A stretch of 64,000 bases of DNA from contig NZ_JACICD010000007.1 in assembly GCF_014195655.1 (NCBI RefSeq), positions 62,001-126,000 of the forward strand, in the 5' to 3' direction. Numbering within the stretch: the first letter of the stretch is position 1; every line of letters begins with the position of its first letter. The notes beneath the pieces were generated by a model, which did no database searches, had not been told where the DNA came from, and saw nothing but the letters and a program-made list of their open reading frames with translations. The position numbers and the translations under genes were made by a program. Source of the DNA: Ancylobacter tetraedralis (GTDB taxonomy: Bacteria; Pseudomonadota; Alphaproteobacteria; Rhizobiales; Xanthobacteraceae). Below, in pieces: positions 1-8,252 of this stretch.

Positions 1-431
1 CGCCCATCGGCGGCATAGAGCCAGTTCTGCGGCTTGGCGAGGTCGTTATGGGCGATGCGCCGGCGATGCACTTCGCGCAGGCCCTCGCGCGCCGAGCGGA
101 AAAACGCGGCGTCGCCATAGGGGCGGGCGATCTGCAGCGGAATGCCGTCGACGAAGCCCCGCACCAGCGCGCCTTCCTCCAGCGCATAGACCGGCACGGT
201 GTGGCCGCTGCCCTCCGCCCGGCGCAGGGCGCGTGCTTCGCGGCGGGCAAAATGGCGCGCCAGTGGCTTTATCCACCATTTCACATCGCTGTAGCGCCGG
301 CGGACGGCGGGAAAGGTGTTGCCGGCCTCATCGCGCCACAGGCCGCGCTCGATGGTCGAGAAAATGTCGCGCTTGAGCACGGTGTCGAGTTCGAACGTGC
401 CGCGCGCGGCGTCGGGAAGCGCCTGGTTCAC
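1..431 (-). CDS. RIO-like serine/threonine protein kinase family protein (3' end outside window)
   Basis: Reading the minus strand from a GTG at 431 gives an open frame of 143 codons that runs off the window edge. The translation starts [16 protein letters not shown] and carries a kinase-type catalytic loop HNDLAKPQN near residues 128-136, as in RIO/LPS-kinase-like proteins of alphaproteobacteria. The preceding stretch ([17 protein letters not shown], then [16 protein letters not shown]) fits an N-lobe. The GTG overlaps the trmFO stop codon (GTGA), so the gene is probably translationally coupled to trmFO. The C-terminal part is missing, so the Mg-binding D-x-G-type motif cannot be checked. 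The family call is by motif only and the substrate is unknown. Confidence 0.6.
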   Translation of the reverse strand, partial: MNQALPDAARGTFELDTVLKRDIFSTIERGLWRDEAGNTFPAVRRRYSDVKWWIKPLARHFARREARALRRAEGSGHTVPVYALEEGALVRGFVDGIPLQIARPYGDAAFFRSAREGLREVHRRRIAHNDLAKPQNWLYAADG

Positions 432-1861
432 GCGGCAGCCTCGCTCGAAGGATCGGCATGGAGGGTCGCCCACTGGTCGAGCTCGCGCAGCGCCCGCGCC
501 GCCATGACCTGCTTCTTGGCCACGGTCTTCTGCGTGCCGCGCAGCCGGTTGCCCTCGCCATCGCGGGTGGGGTTGGCCTCCAACGGGGGGAACAGACCGA
601 AATTGATGTTCATCGGCTGGAACGAGCGGGGGCCGGCCTCGACGGTCTCGATATGCCCGCCGGTGATGTGGTTGATCAGCGCGCCGAAGGCGGTGGTCGG
701 CGGTGGCACGGAGGGCTCGTCTCCAAGGCGCTCGGCGCTGGCGAACAGGCCGGCCATGAGGCCCATTGCCGCGCTTTCCACATAGCCCTCGCAGCCGGTG
801 ATCTGGCCGGCGAAGCGCAGCCGGGGCTCGACCTTGAGCCGCAGCGTGCCGTCCAGCAGCTTGGGCGAGTTGAGATAGGTGTTGCGGTGCAGGCCGCCGA
901 GTCGGGCGAATTCGGCGTTTTCCAGTCCGGGGATCATGCGCAGGATGCGCACCTGCTCGGAATGGCGGGTCTTGGTCTGGAAGCCGACCATGTTGAACAG
1001 CGTGCCGAGCGCGTTGTCCTGCCGCAGCTGCACCACGGCATAAGGCTTCACCGTCGGGTTGTGCGCGTTGGTCAGGCCCATTGGCTTCATCGGGCCGTGG
1101 CGCAGCGTCTCCGGCCCGCGCGCGGCCATGACCTCGATGGGCAGGCAGCCGTCGAAATAGGGCGTCGCCGCTTCGAAATCGCGGAACGGCACGGTGTCGC
1201 TGGCGATGAGCGCGGCGACGAAGGCCTCGTACTGCGCCTTGTCCATCGGGCAGTTGATATAGTCCGCGCCGGTGCCGCCCGGGCCGGCCTTGTCGTAGCG
1301 CGACTGGAACCAGCACACGTCCATGTCGATCGAATCGAAATGGACGATGGGGGCGATGGCGTCGAAGAAGGCCAGCGCCGTCTCGTCCGTGCGGGCGCGG
1401 ATGGCCTCGGCGAGGGCCGGGGAGGTGAGCGGGCCGGTGGCGATGATGACCGAATCCCATGCGTCCGGCGGCAGCCCATCGATTTCGCCGCGCTCGACGG
1501 TGATCGCGGGATGGGATTCGATGGCTGCCGTGACGGCGGCGGCGAAAGCGTCGCGGTCCACCGCCAGCGCGCCGCCGGCCGGCAGCTGGTGGCGATCGGC
1601 GCAGGCCATGATGAGCGAGCCGAGCCGGCGCATCTCGGCATGCAGCACGCCGACCGCATTGGAGGTGGCGTCGTCCGAACGGAACGAATTGGAGCAGACC
1701 AGCTCGGCCAGTGCCTGCGTCCTGTGCGCGTCGGTGGCGCGGGTGGGCCGCATCTCGTGCAGGATGACGCGTATGCCCCGGCGGGCGAGCTGCCATGCCG
1801 CCTCGGAGCCGGCGAGGCCGCCGCCGATGACGTGAACGGGGGGCTTGTCCGTGATGCTCAT
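428..1861 (-). CDS. trmFO: Methylenetetrahydrofolate-tRNA-(uracil-5-)-methyltransferase TrmFO
   Basis: A 477-aa folate- and FAD-dependent enzyme that makes 5-methyluridine at position 54 in the T-loop of tRNAs. The N-terminus ([23 protein letters not shown]) has the FAD dinucleotide-binding glycine motif at residues 13-18. Family blocks follow: [52 protein letters not shown], and the C-terminal NINFGLFPP and GCEGYVES. Full length for the family. An upstream in-frame start would add 20 basic residues that do not look like the family. The ATG at 1861 is chosen because the glycine motif then falls at the usual distance from the start. The stop overlaps the GTG of the RIO-like kinase gene downstream. 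Confidence 0.95.
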   Translation of the reverse strand: MSITDKPPVHVIGGGLAGSEAAWQLARRGIRVILHEMRPTRATDAHRTQALAELVCSNSFRSDDATSNAVGVLHAEMRRLGSLIMACADRHQLPAGGALAVDRDAFAAAVTAAIESHPAITVERGEIDGLPPDAWDSVIIATGPLTSPALAEAIRARTDETALAFFDAIAPIVHFDSIDMDVCWFQSRYDKAGPGGTGADYINCPMDKAQYEAFVAALIASDTVPFRDFEAATPYFDGCLPIEVMAARGPETLRHGPMKPMGLTNAHNPTVKPYAVVQLRQDNALGTLFNMVGFQTKTRHSEQVRILRMIPGLENAEFARLGGLHRNTYLNSPKLLDGTLRLKVEPRLRFAGQITGCEGYVESAAMGLMAGLFASAERLGDEPSVPPPTTAFGALINHITGGHIETVEAGPRSFQPMNINFGLFPPLEANPTRDGEGNRLRGTQKTVAKKQVMAARALRELDQWATLHADPSSEAAA

Positions 1862-1936
1862 GACCAATCGATTACGCGCACGTGGCGCCTTCTTCTTGCC
1901 GTCGACGCGCGGCCTTAGCACGGAACGCGGGCAAAA

Positions 1937-1970
1937 AAGAACGGCCCCGGAAAATTCCGGGGCCGTTCTT
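1937..1970 (-). terminator. Rho-independent terminator of the DUF1127 gene
   Basis: Perfect 16-bp inverted repeat (arms AAGAACGGCCCCGGAA and its complement) with a 2-nt centre, so a tetraloop in practice. Read on the minus strand it is followed by six T residues (six A at 1933-1938 on plus). It sits 40 nt past the stop of the small minus-strand gene ending at 2011 and separates it from trmFO. Confidence 0.85.
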
Positions 1971-2010
1971 GTATAAGATCGGTCGGGCGCGAGGTCCGAA
2001 AACCGGTCGA

Positions 2011-2172
2011 TCAGGCGGCAGCGGCCGCGCGACGCGCAACGTTGGTGATCTCACCGCGGGCGACGTTGATGTCGGCGAGGGTGCGGTCGTCGAGCTGCGA
2101 GAGCTCGTTGATCGTGCGGCGGTACGCCTGCCAGCGGCGGATCTGCTTGGCAACAAGGCCCCAGAGCAGCAT
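2011..2172 (-). CDS. DUF1127 family small protein
   Basis: A 53-aa protein ([20 protein letters not shown]...[13 protein letters not shown]...) with the DUF1127 pattern: an aromatic/arginine-rich helix, then L-x-x-L-D-D-R-x-L-x-D-I-x-V. Such proteins are common in alphaproteobacteria and some take part in RNA turnover and phosphate or carbon responses; the role here is not known. The ATG at 2172 is favoured over an in-frame ATG at 2184 because GGAG lies 6 nt upstream of it. It is a single-gene unit with its own -10-like element upstream and a strong terminator downstream. Confidence 0.85.
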   Translation of the reverse strand: MLLWGLVAKQIRRWQAYRRTINELSQLDDRTLADINVARGEITNVARRAAAAA

Positions 2173-2285
2173 GTCAATCTCCATCAGGTTTAGAAGCGGG
2201 ACGCGGCCCCCGAGTGCCTCGGCAGCTGCACGTCCGTTAATCAGCTTGTTGCCTAGATAATCGACACCCTGCTCATTTGGTAGGA

Positions 2286-2291
2286 ATTATA
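2286..2291 (-). promoter_or_regulatory. Possible -10 element (TATAAT) for the DUF1127 gene
   Basis: Minus-strand TATAAT within TGCGGTATAATTCC, about 114 nt upstream of the start at 2172. No good -35 is seen at 16-18 bp (GGCATC or similar), so this is a weak call that rests on the perfect hexamer in an otherwise GC-rich region. A leader of roughly 105 nt would result. Confidence 0.35.
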
Positions 2292-2414
2292 CCGCATCCC
2301 AGCCCTGCGATGCCTGCATGGCGGGCTCACAATTCATTCACGATCGGCACGGGGCACCGGTGTGAACGGGGGCGCGCGCCCATGCGTCCTCTCCCCCTTG
2401 CATGCGCAGCGCGC

Positions 2415-3716
2415 TCAGGCGTGGCGTAGCGCCTGTTCCAGGTCGGCGATGATGTCCGCGGCATCCTCGATGCCGACCGACAGGCGCACCACGTCCGGCC
2501 CGGCGCCGGCGAGGGTCTTCTGCTCGTCGGCCAGCTGGCGATGGGTGGTGGAGGCCGGGTGGATGATCAGCGAGCGGGTGTCGCCAATATTGGCGAGGTG
2601 CGAGAACAGCTTGACGTGCGATACCAGCGCCACGCCCGCCTCATAGCCGCCCTTGAGGCCGAAGGTGAACACACCGCCCGCGCCCTTGGGCGTGTAGCGC
2701 TGGGCGAGGTTGTAATAGCGGTCGCCCGCCAGGCCGGGATAGCTGACCCATTCCACCTTGGGGTGGTCGGTCAGGAATTTCGCCACCGCGAGCGCGTTGT
2801 CGCAGTGCTTCTGGATACGCAGGGGCAGCGTCTCGATGCCGGTAAGGATGAGGAAGGCGTTGAACGGCGACAGAGCCGGGCCGAGATCGCGCAGGCCAAG
2901 CACGCGCGCGGCGATGGCGAAGGCGAAATTGCCGAAGGTCTCGCCGATGACGATTCCCTCATATTCCGGCCGCGGCTGCGACAGGAAGGGGTAGCGCCCC
3001 TCGCGCATCCAGTTGAACGAGCCGCCGTCCACGATGATGCCGCCGATGGAATTGCCGTGGCCGCCGAGGAACTTGGTGGCGGAATGGACGATGATGTCGG
3101 CGCCGTGCTCGAACGGGCGAATGAGGTAGGGTGTCGCCAGCGTGTTGTCGACGATCAGCGGCACGCCGGCGCGCCTGGCGATTTTGGCAATCGCGGCGAT
3201 GTCGGTGATGATGCCGCCGGGATTGGCGATGGATTCGACGAAGATCGCCTTGGTCTTGGGCGAAATGGCCCGCTCGAACGAGGCGACGTCGTCCGAATCC
3301 GCCCAGACCACGTTCCAGCCGAAGCTCTTGAAGGCGTGGTTGAACTGGTTGATGGAGCCGCCATAGAGCTTGCGCGCCGCCACGAACTCGTCGCCCGGCA
3401 TCAGCAGCGTCTGGAAGACCAGCAATTGGGCGGCATGGCCCGAGGCCACCGCGAGTGCGGCGGTGCCGCCCTCCAGCGCGGCGACGCGCTCCTCCAGAAC
3501 GGCATTGGTCGGGTTGCCGATGCGCGTGTAGATATTGCCGAAGGCCTTCAGGCCGAACAGCGCCGCCGCGTGGTCGACATCGTCGAACACGAAGGACGTG
3601 GTCTGGTAGATCGGCGTGGCGCGCGCCTTGGTGGTCGGGTCCGGCTGGGCGCCGGCATGCACGGAGAGCGTGGCAAAGCCGGGCGAGGCGGGATCGGAAG
3701 CGGGGGTGTCGGTCAT
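2415..3716 (-). CDS. metY: O-acetylhomoserine sulfhydrylase / aminocarboxypropyltransferase
   Basis: A 433-aa Cys/Met-metabolism PLP enzyme that converts O-acetyl-L-homoserine plus sulfide to homocysteine in direct-sulfhydrylation methionine synthesis. Visible motifs: TLSVHAG near residue 16, YTRIGNPT near 63, ALEGGTAALAVASG, IVDNTLATPYL near 188, and the PLP lysine K215 in HSATKFLGGHGN. The ATG at 3716 gives the standard N-terminus; the frame stays open upstream but into non-homologous sequence. AGGAGG lies 9 nt upstream. The 60-nt leader contains a tight hairpin just before the Shine-Dalgarno, see findings. MetY rather than MetZ is inferred from the length and the SVHAG...TTKARATPIYQTTSFVF block. 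Confidence 0.9.
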   Translation of the reverse strand: MTDTPASDPASPGFATLSVHAGAQPDPTTKARATPIYQTTSFVFDDVDHAAALFGLKAFGNIYTRIGNPTNAVLEERVAALEGGTAALAVASGHAAQLLVFQTLLMPGDEFVAARKLYGGSINQFNHAFKSFGWNVVWADSDDVASFERAISPKTKAIFVESIANPGGIITDIAAIAKIARRAGVPLIVDNTLATPYLIRPFEHGADIIVHSATKFLGGHGNSIGGIIVDGGSFNWMREGRYPFLSQPRPEYEGIVIGETFGNFAFAIAARVLGLRDLGPALSPFNAFLILTGIETLPLRIQKHCDNALAVAKFLTDHPKVEWVSYPGLAGDRYYNLAQRYTPKGAGGVFTFGLKGGYEAGVALVSHVKLFSHLANIGDTRSLIIHPASTTHRQLADEQKTLAGAGPDVVRLSVGIEDAADIIADLEQALRHA

Positions 3717-3929
3717 TTCGGGCGTCCTCCTGTTGGCACTTGGGTGCCATCGGGCGCCAGTGTTGCCCCTTCGATAAAAAACGCAATAGATCCGGGATTG
3801 GTTTCTATCAGCGAAGTGACAATGTGGTTTGGTACCTGCCGCTGCGTCAGTCTGTCGCCGCCTCTGTAAGCTGGCTGTCAGTTTCGCCTGCCATACGTCT
3901 TTGCCTAGACAGGCGTGGAGGCGTGACAA

Positions 3930-4514
3930 GTGACGGCAGGGCGTGGGCGCGTGCGGCGCTGGGTGCGGCGGGTGATGGGCCTTGGCCTGACCGGCTTCCT
4001 CATCGTCGGCAGTTATGCCGGCTGGGCCTATGGCAACGGAAATCTCCATACCGTCCTCGACGGCGAGCTTTATCGTTCCGCCACTCTGCCGCCCGAGCAA
4101 TTGCGCGAGGTGCTCGCGACACGCGGGATCCGCACCATCATCAACCTGCGCGGCCCGTCCGAGGATTCGGCCTGGTACAGGGAAGAGGCCAAGATCGCCG
4201 ACGCTGCGGGCGTGCGGCTGGTCAATCTCACATGGTCCGCGCGGCGCGAGCTGACCGACGAGCAGGTGAGGGACTATCTCGCCACGCTGGCCGATGTGCC
4301 GCGGCCGATTCTCGTGCACTGCCGCTCGGGCGCCGACCGTACCGGCCTCGCCTCCGCGCTCTATCTCGCCGTGGTCAAGAAGGCCGATGAACTGACCGCC
4401 GAATCGCAGCTTTCGCTACGCTTCGGCCATTTCAGCCTGCCGTTCATGCCCTTCTACGCCATGGACGAGACCTTCGAGCGGCTGGAGCCGCAACTCGGCT
4501 ATCCCCGCAGCTGA
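3930..4514 (+). CDS. Membrane-anchored dual-specificity/tyrosine phosphatase family protein
   Basis: A 194-aa protein with a basic N-terminus, one hydrophobic segment (residues about 16-34) and a DSP-type catalytic domain. The P-loop HCRSGADRTG puts the nucleophile at C131 and the phosphate-binding arginine at R137. The upstream block GIRTIINLRGPSEDSAWYREE, with an acidic position before the P-loop, is typical of bacterial phosphatases of the COG2365/DSPc kind. The membrane anchor suggests that the catalytic domain lies in the periplasm or at the inner membrane. Starts with GTG preceded by GGAG. It is divergent from metY and convergent with the CoA-binding gene, so it is probably monocistronic. 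The substrate (phosphotyrosine, phosphoinositide or nucleotide) cannot be told. Confidence 0.7.
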   Translation: MTAGRGRVRRWVRRVMGLGLTGFLIVGSYAGWAYGNGNLHTVLDGELYRSATLPPEQLREVLATRGIRTIINLRGPSEDSAWYREEAKIADAAGVRLVNLTWSARRELTDEQVRDYLATLADVPRPILVHCRSGADRTGLASALYLAVVKKADELTAESQLSLRFGHFSLPFMPFYAMDETFERLEPQLGYPRS

Positions 4515-4561
4515 GCCTTCCGGCCGGCCGCGCGGGGACGTGCCCGAGCCTTTCCCGAGCC

Positions 4562-5017
4562 TCACCCCACCCTGGCCAGATTCAGGCGCGGGATCTCGAT
4601 CGCCGGGCAGCGATCCATGATGACCGCGACGCCCGCCGCCTCCGCAATCGCGGCCGCTTGGTCGTCACGCACGCCAAGCTGGGTCCAGATAAGCCGGGGA
4701 TGCGGGGTGAGGGCGAGGACCTCCTCGACCAAAGCGGCAAGGTGCTCGGGCGCGCGGAACACGTCGACCATGTCGATCGGCTTGGGCAGGTCGGCGAGCG
4801 TGGCGTAGAAGCGCAGCCCGTCCACCTCGCGCCCGGCCTGACCCGGATTGACCAGAAACACCTCGTAGCCGTGCCGCGCGAGATAGCGGGCGACGCCATG
4901 GCTCGGCCGCGCGGGGTTGGGGCTGGCGCCCACCACCGCGATGGTGCGCACACGTTGCAACCAGTCCGCGACAAAAGCGTCGTCGTAATGGTCGTGGTCC
5001 CTATGGTCGTGGTCCAT
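4562..5017 (-). CDS. CoA-binding domain protein (YccU/COG1832 family)
   Basis: A 151-aa protein with a single Rossmann-type CoA-binding fold: RTIAVVGASPNPARPSHGVARYL at residues about 26-48, then VFLVNPGQ and IDMVDVFRAPEH. The C-terminal end has MDRCPAIEIPRL, typical of the family. Members bind CoA or a nucleotide; no reaction has been assigned. The N-terminus carries an unusual histidine/aspartate-rich stretch (DHDHRDHDHYDD) that could bind metal. Convergent with the phosphatase gene, with 47 nt between them. Confidence 0.8.
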   Translation of the reverse strand: MDHDHRDHDHYDDAFVADWLQRVRTIAVVGASPNPARPSHGVARYLARHGYEVFLVNPGQAGREVDGLRFYATLADLPKPIDMVDVFRAPEHLAALVEEVLALTPHPRLIWTQLGVRDDQAAAIAEAAGVAVIMDRCPAIEIPRLNLARVG

Positions 5018-5170
5018 GCCGTTCTCCTAATGACACCCCGTGGGGCGCCGGCGTGGGCCGGTGTCTGCCACGTCGATTTCGGCCAATATGGTGCGCCGGA
5101 CGCGACGCGGCTATTGGCGTGCGGTGCGGCGATGTGAAGGGCCGGAAACGCGAAGGCGCGGGAGGTGACG

Positions 5171-5650
5171 ATGAGCGGCACGGATTCGGCGGGCGCGGGT
5201 GGAAGCATGGACGCTACGCAGCTGCAGGCCTATCTCGTCGCGCAGTTTCCCCAGGCCTTCGGTCCCGGCCGGCCGCACCGCGTGGTGCGCGTCGACGCGG
5301 CCGGCGCGGGGCTGGTGCTGGAGGCGGGCACGGATCACCTGCGACCGGGCGACACGGTATCGGGGCCGGCCATGATGGGCCTCGCCGACATTGCCGCCTA
5401 TGCGGTGATCCTGTCCGCCATCGGGCCGGTGCCGCTGGCGGTGACGACCAGCTTCTCCATCAACTTCCTGCGCAAGCCACCATTGGGACTGCTGGTCGCC
5501 GATGCGCGGCTCATGAAGCTCGGAAAGCGGCTCGCCGTGTGCGAGGTGGGGCTGCGCGCGCCCCATGGCGGGGAGGGCGATCCCTTCGCCGTCACGGGCG
5601 CTGAAGAGCTGTGCGCCCATGCGGTGGCGACCTATTCCATCCCCGCTTGA
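5171..5650 (+). CDS. PaaI-type hotdog-fold thioesterase family protein
   Basis: A 159-aa protein with the hotdog core: GDTVSGPAMMGLADIAAYAVILSAIG followed by VTTSFSINFLRKP, the pattern of PaaI/YdiI-type acyl-CoA thioesterases. An aspartate (AD in GLADIAAYA) occupies the position of the catalytic acid. The ATG at 5171 is preferred over a GTG six bases upstream because GGAGG ends 5 nt before it. Hydrolysis of an acyl-CoA is the family function; the substrate is unknown. Monocistronic between the CoA-binding gene and rplM. Confidence 0.75.
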   Translation: MSGTDSAGAGGSMDATQLQAYLVAQFPQAFGPGRPHRVVRVDAAGAGLVLEAGTDHLRPGDTVSGPAMMGLADIAAYAVILSAIGPVPLAVTTSFSINFLRKPPLGLLVADARLMKLGKRLAVCEVGLRAPHGGEGDPFAVTGAEELCAHAVATYSIPA

Positions 5651-5735
5651 GCCTTTTGAGGGGGTTATCGCGAGGTAATAAAATACCTAAGTTGCAAGTC
5701 ATTGTTTTTACTTGCATTATCGCGATGTCATCACA

Positions 5736-5764
5736 TTGACGTCGTGCGCCGCTTCGGCTAGAAG
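5736..5764 (+). promoter_or_regulatory. Sigma-70-type promoter of rplM-rpsI
   Basis: TTGACG at 5736-5741, a 17-bp spacer, and TAGAAG at 5759-5764. This is the best promoter-like pair in the AT-richer gap before rplM and predicts a start near 5771, about 53 nt before the rplM ATG. Confidence 0.6.
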
Positions 5765-5823
5765 CCCGCTCCAGAGAGAAGTGCGGCCGCCAAGGCCCCA
5801 CACGCCTTGTAATGGATATCCCC

Positions 5824-6285
5824 ATGAGCACCTATTCGGCGAAACCGGCCGACGTAGAAAAGAAGTGGGTCGTGATCGACGCCTCCGGCCTTGTGGTCGG
5901 CCGTCTCGCGGTCCTCATCGCCACCCGCCTGAAGGGCAAGCACAAGCCGACCTACACCCCGCATGTCGATTGCGGCGACAATGTCGTCGTCATCAATGCC
6001 GACAAGGTCGTGCTGACCGGCAACAAGCGCAACGACAAGGTTTACTACCACCACACCGGCTTCCCGGGTGGCATCAAGGAGCGGACTGCGAAGTTCGTCC
6101 TCGAGGGTCGTTTTCCCGAGCGCGTCGTCGAGAAGGCCGTGGAGCGCATGCTCGCCCGTGGCCCGCTGGGCCGCAAGATTCTCGGCAATCTGCGCGTCTA
6201 CAAGGGCGCCAGCCACCCGCACGAAGCCCAGAAGCCGGAGACGCTCGACGTCGCCGCGCTCAACCGTAAGAATGTTGGGATCTGA
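5824..6285 (+). CDS. rplM: 50S ribosomal protein L13
   Basis: A 153-aa ribosomal protein that binds 23S rRNA early in large-subunit assembly. The sequence [22 protein letters not shown], then [22 protein letters not shown], ending in [24 protein letters not shown], is textbook alphaproteobacterial L13. The ATG at 5824 is chosen over an in-frame ATG four codons upstream because it gives the conserved MSTYSAKP start. It is two bases before rpsI, in the universal rplM-rpsI operon. Confidence 0.97.
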   Translation: MSTYSAKPADVEKKWVVIDASGLVVGRLAVLIATRLKGKHKPTYTPHVDCGDNVVVINADKVVLTGNKRNDKVYYHHTGFPGGIKERTAKFVLEGRFPERVVEKAVERMLARGPLGRKILGNLRVYKGASHPHEAQKPETLDVAALNRKNVGI

Positions 6286-6287
6286 TC

Positions 6288-6767
6288 ATGGCTGAGCTCA
6301 TCCAGTCGCTCGACGGGCTCGAGGCGCTGAAGTCGCAGGCTGTCGCCGAGGCGCCCAAGCACGTCCAGAAGCTCGACCGTCAGGGTCGCGCCTATGCCAC
6401 GGGCAAGCGCAAGAACGCGGTCGCCCGCGTGTGGGTCCGTCCGGGCACCGGCAAGATCGTGGTCAATGAGCGCGCGCTCGAGACCTATTTCGCCCGTCCC
6501 GTGCTGCGCCTCATCATCCAGCAGCCCTTCACCACCGCGGCCCGCACCGGCCAGTATGACGTGGTCTGCACGGTTTCCGGCGGCGGCCTCTCCGGCCAGG
6601 CCGGCGCGCTGCGCCACGGCATTTCCCGTGCGCTCACCTATTACGAGCCCGAGCTGCGTGGCCCGCTGAAGAAGGGCGGCTTCCTGACCCGCGATTCGCG
6701 CGTGGTCGAGCGCAAGAAGTACGGCAAGGCGAAGGCCCGCCGCAGCTTCCAGTTCTCGAAGCGCTGA
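6288..6767 (+). CDS. rpsI: 30S ribosomal protein S9
   Basis: A 159-aa S9 with the alphaproteobacterial N-terminal extension (residues 1-35), then [25 protein letters not shown] and the basic C-terminal tail [17 protein letters not shown] that reaches the ribosomal P-site tRNA. Second gene of the rplM-rpsI operon, followed by a strong terminator. Confidence 0.97.
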   Translation: MAELIQSLDGLEALKSQAVAEAPKHVQKLDRQGRAYATGKRKNAVARVWVRPGTGKIVVNERALETYFARPVLRLIIQQPFTTAARTGQYDVVCTVSGGGLSGQAGALRHGISRALTYYEPELRGPLKKGGFLTRDSRVVERKKYGKAKARRSFQFSKR

Positions 6768-6791
6768 TCGGACCTGCTCCGGTTCGTTTTC

Positions 6792-6822
6792 AAAGGGCAG
6801 GCCTTGCGGCCTGCCCTTTTTT
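6792..6822 (+). terminator. Rho-independent terminator after rpsI
   Basis: Twelve-bp stem (AAAGGGCAGGCC with its complement), TTGC loop, followed by a run of six T. It lies 24 nt past the rpsI stop and ends the ribosomal operon. Confidence 0.9.
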
Positions 6823-6877
6823 GTTGGTCGATACTCTGCGTGCTTTTTGGCAAGAGGCGGGTATTCCCGGCTGGGCA

Positions 6878-8074
6878 ATGGGGCTCGATCCCTGGACGCT
6901 TTGGACTGTCGTCACCCTCGTTTCCGGGCTGGTGATCGGGGCCCTGCTGCTCGCCTGGGCGGCCGGCCCGGCGGAGCGTTCGCTGGCCTATTGGGCAGCC
7001 GGCCTTGCCTGCATGGTGTTTGCCATCCTGTGCGGTTTCGCCATGGAGCATCTGCCGGCGCGGCTGGCGATCTTTCTCGGCAATGGCGCGGTGCTTGCCG
7101 GCTACGGGTTGTTCTGGGCGTCGACGCGCAGCTTTCGCGGGCGCGCCGTCCGCTGGCGTCTGGTTGCGGCGGCGCCGGCCCTGTGGGGCGCGCTCTGCCT
7201 GCTACCCTTCTTCGAAGAAACGCTGGTCGAAAGGCTGTTGATCCAGTCTGTCCTCGCGGCCGGCCTGCTCGGCCTCGCCATGCGGGAGGTGTGGCGCAGC
7301 GAGGATCCCCGGGGGATCGGCCAGCGTGGGCTGCTGGCGGTGCTGGCCTTCATGCTGCTCATGCAATTCGTACGGATCGCTGTGGTCACGCTGTTCGTCG
7401 GCGCCCGGCCGGTCATGCTGATGACGCCGGTGGGCGTGGCCTTCGGCGTGGCGGCGCTTACCAGCTTTTTCCTCGCGAGCTTCCTGCTGACCCTCGCCGT
7501 GCGTGAGCGGCGGGAGGCGCATTTCGCCAACGCGGCGCGGCGCGACGAACTGACCGGCCTGTCAAATCGCCGCGATTTTCATGAGCGCGCCGCCGATATC
7601 TGTCGGCGCGGCGGCGATATCGCGATGGTTCTACTGGATCTCGATCATTTCAAGCAGGTGAACGACAGCCACGGGCACGCCGCGGGCGATCGCGTTCTCA
7701 CCGCGTTTGCCGCGGTGCTGAAGGATGAGAGCCCGCCGGCGAGCATCATCGGCCGGCTGGGCGGCGAGGAATTCGGCGCCGTGCTGCCCGCGGCGCAATG
7801 CGACGCGGCGCGGGAACTGGCGGAGCGCTGGCGCCGCGCCTTCGCCTTTGCCAGCGCCGCGCTGGGGCTGGGGGGAGCCCATGCGCCGCTGGAGCCCACC
7901 GTCAGCATCGGCATCGCCTTCGGCCGGTTTCCGCCTGCGGCAAGCGCGGTGGAGGCCGAGGCGCGGCTGCGCCTCGCCATTGCGCAGGCGGACCTGGCGC
8001 TTTATGCCGCAAAGGCGGCGGGACGCAATCGCGTCGAGGTCGTCGAACTGACGCCGTCCAGCGATAGCCACTGA
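6878..8074 (+). CDS. Membrane-bound GGDEF diguanylate cyclase (paralogue 1)
   Basis: A 398-aa protein with about six hydrophobic segments in residues 5-205, a short basic linker (VRERREAHFANAARRDELTGLSNRR) and a C-terminal GGDEF domain. The active-site motif is GGEEF at residues 295-299, with the Mg-binding LLDLDHFKQVND block upstream, so cyclic-di-GMP synthesis is plausible. No EAL domain; an RxxD inhibitory site is not evident. The ATG at 6878 (MGLDPWTLW) is chosen because the neighbouring paralogue then starts with the same D-P-W-T-L-W residues and has GGEEF at exactly the same numbering; upstream starts fall inside the rpsI terminator. The signal it senses is unknown. Confidence 0.88.
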   Translation: MGLDPWTLWTVVTLVSGLVIGALLLAWAAGPAERSLAYWAAGLACMVFAILCGFAMEHLPARLAIFLGNGAVLAGYGLFWASTRSFRGRAVRWRLVAAAPALWGALCLLPFFEETLVERLLIQSVLAAGLLGLAMREVWRSEDPRGIGQRGLLAVLAFMLLMQFVRIAVVTLFVGARPVMLMTPVGVAFGVAALTSFFLASFLLTLAVRERREAHFANAARRDELTGLSNRRDFHERAADICRRGGDIAMVLLDLDHFKQVNDSHGHAAGDRVLTAFAAVLKDESPPASIIGRLGGEEFGAVLPAAQCDAARELAERWRRAFAFASAALGLGGAHAPLEPTVSIGIAFGRFPPAASAVEAEARLRLAIAQADLALYAAKAAGRNRVEVVELTPSSDSH

Positions 8075-8252
8075 ACACGGCGGTTCGCTCCGCGCCACGT
8101 CATCTCCTGCATGCGCTCTTTCGCGTGCGTTTTCTTGCATGCTGTTGCTTGCCTACACTCGCCATCACCTTCCGCTTTGCGCTCCGCGCATTATCGGCGC
8201 TATCGTAGGGGAATAATCGTGCCGACATGTGAGGGGCTGCGTTTCAGCCACG

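Noticed and set aside
3717-3830. SAM-II (metA-type) riboswitch before metY
   Set aside because: The expected conserved pieces (a GCUUGCAGCC-like stretch and GCUAAA) are not present on the minus strand; only a generic hairpin is left, reported as a low-interest finding.
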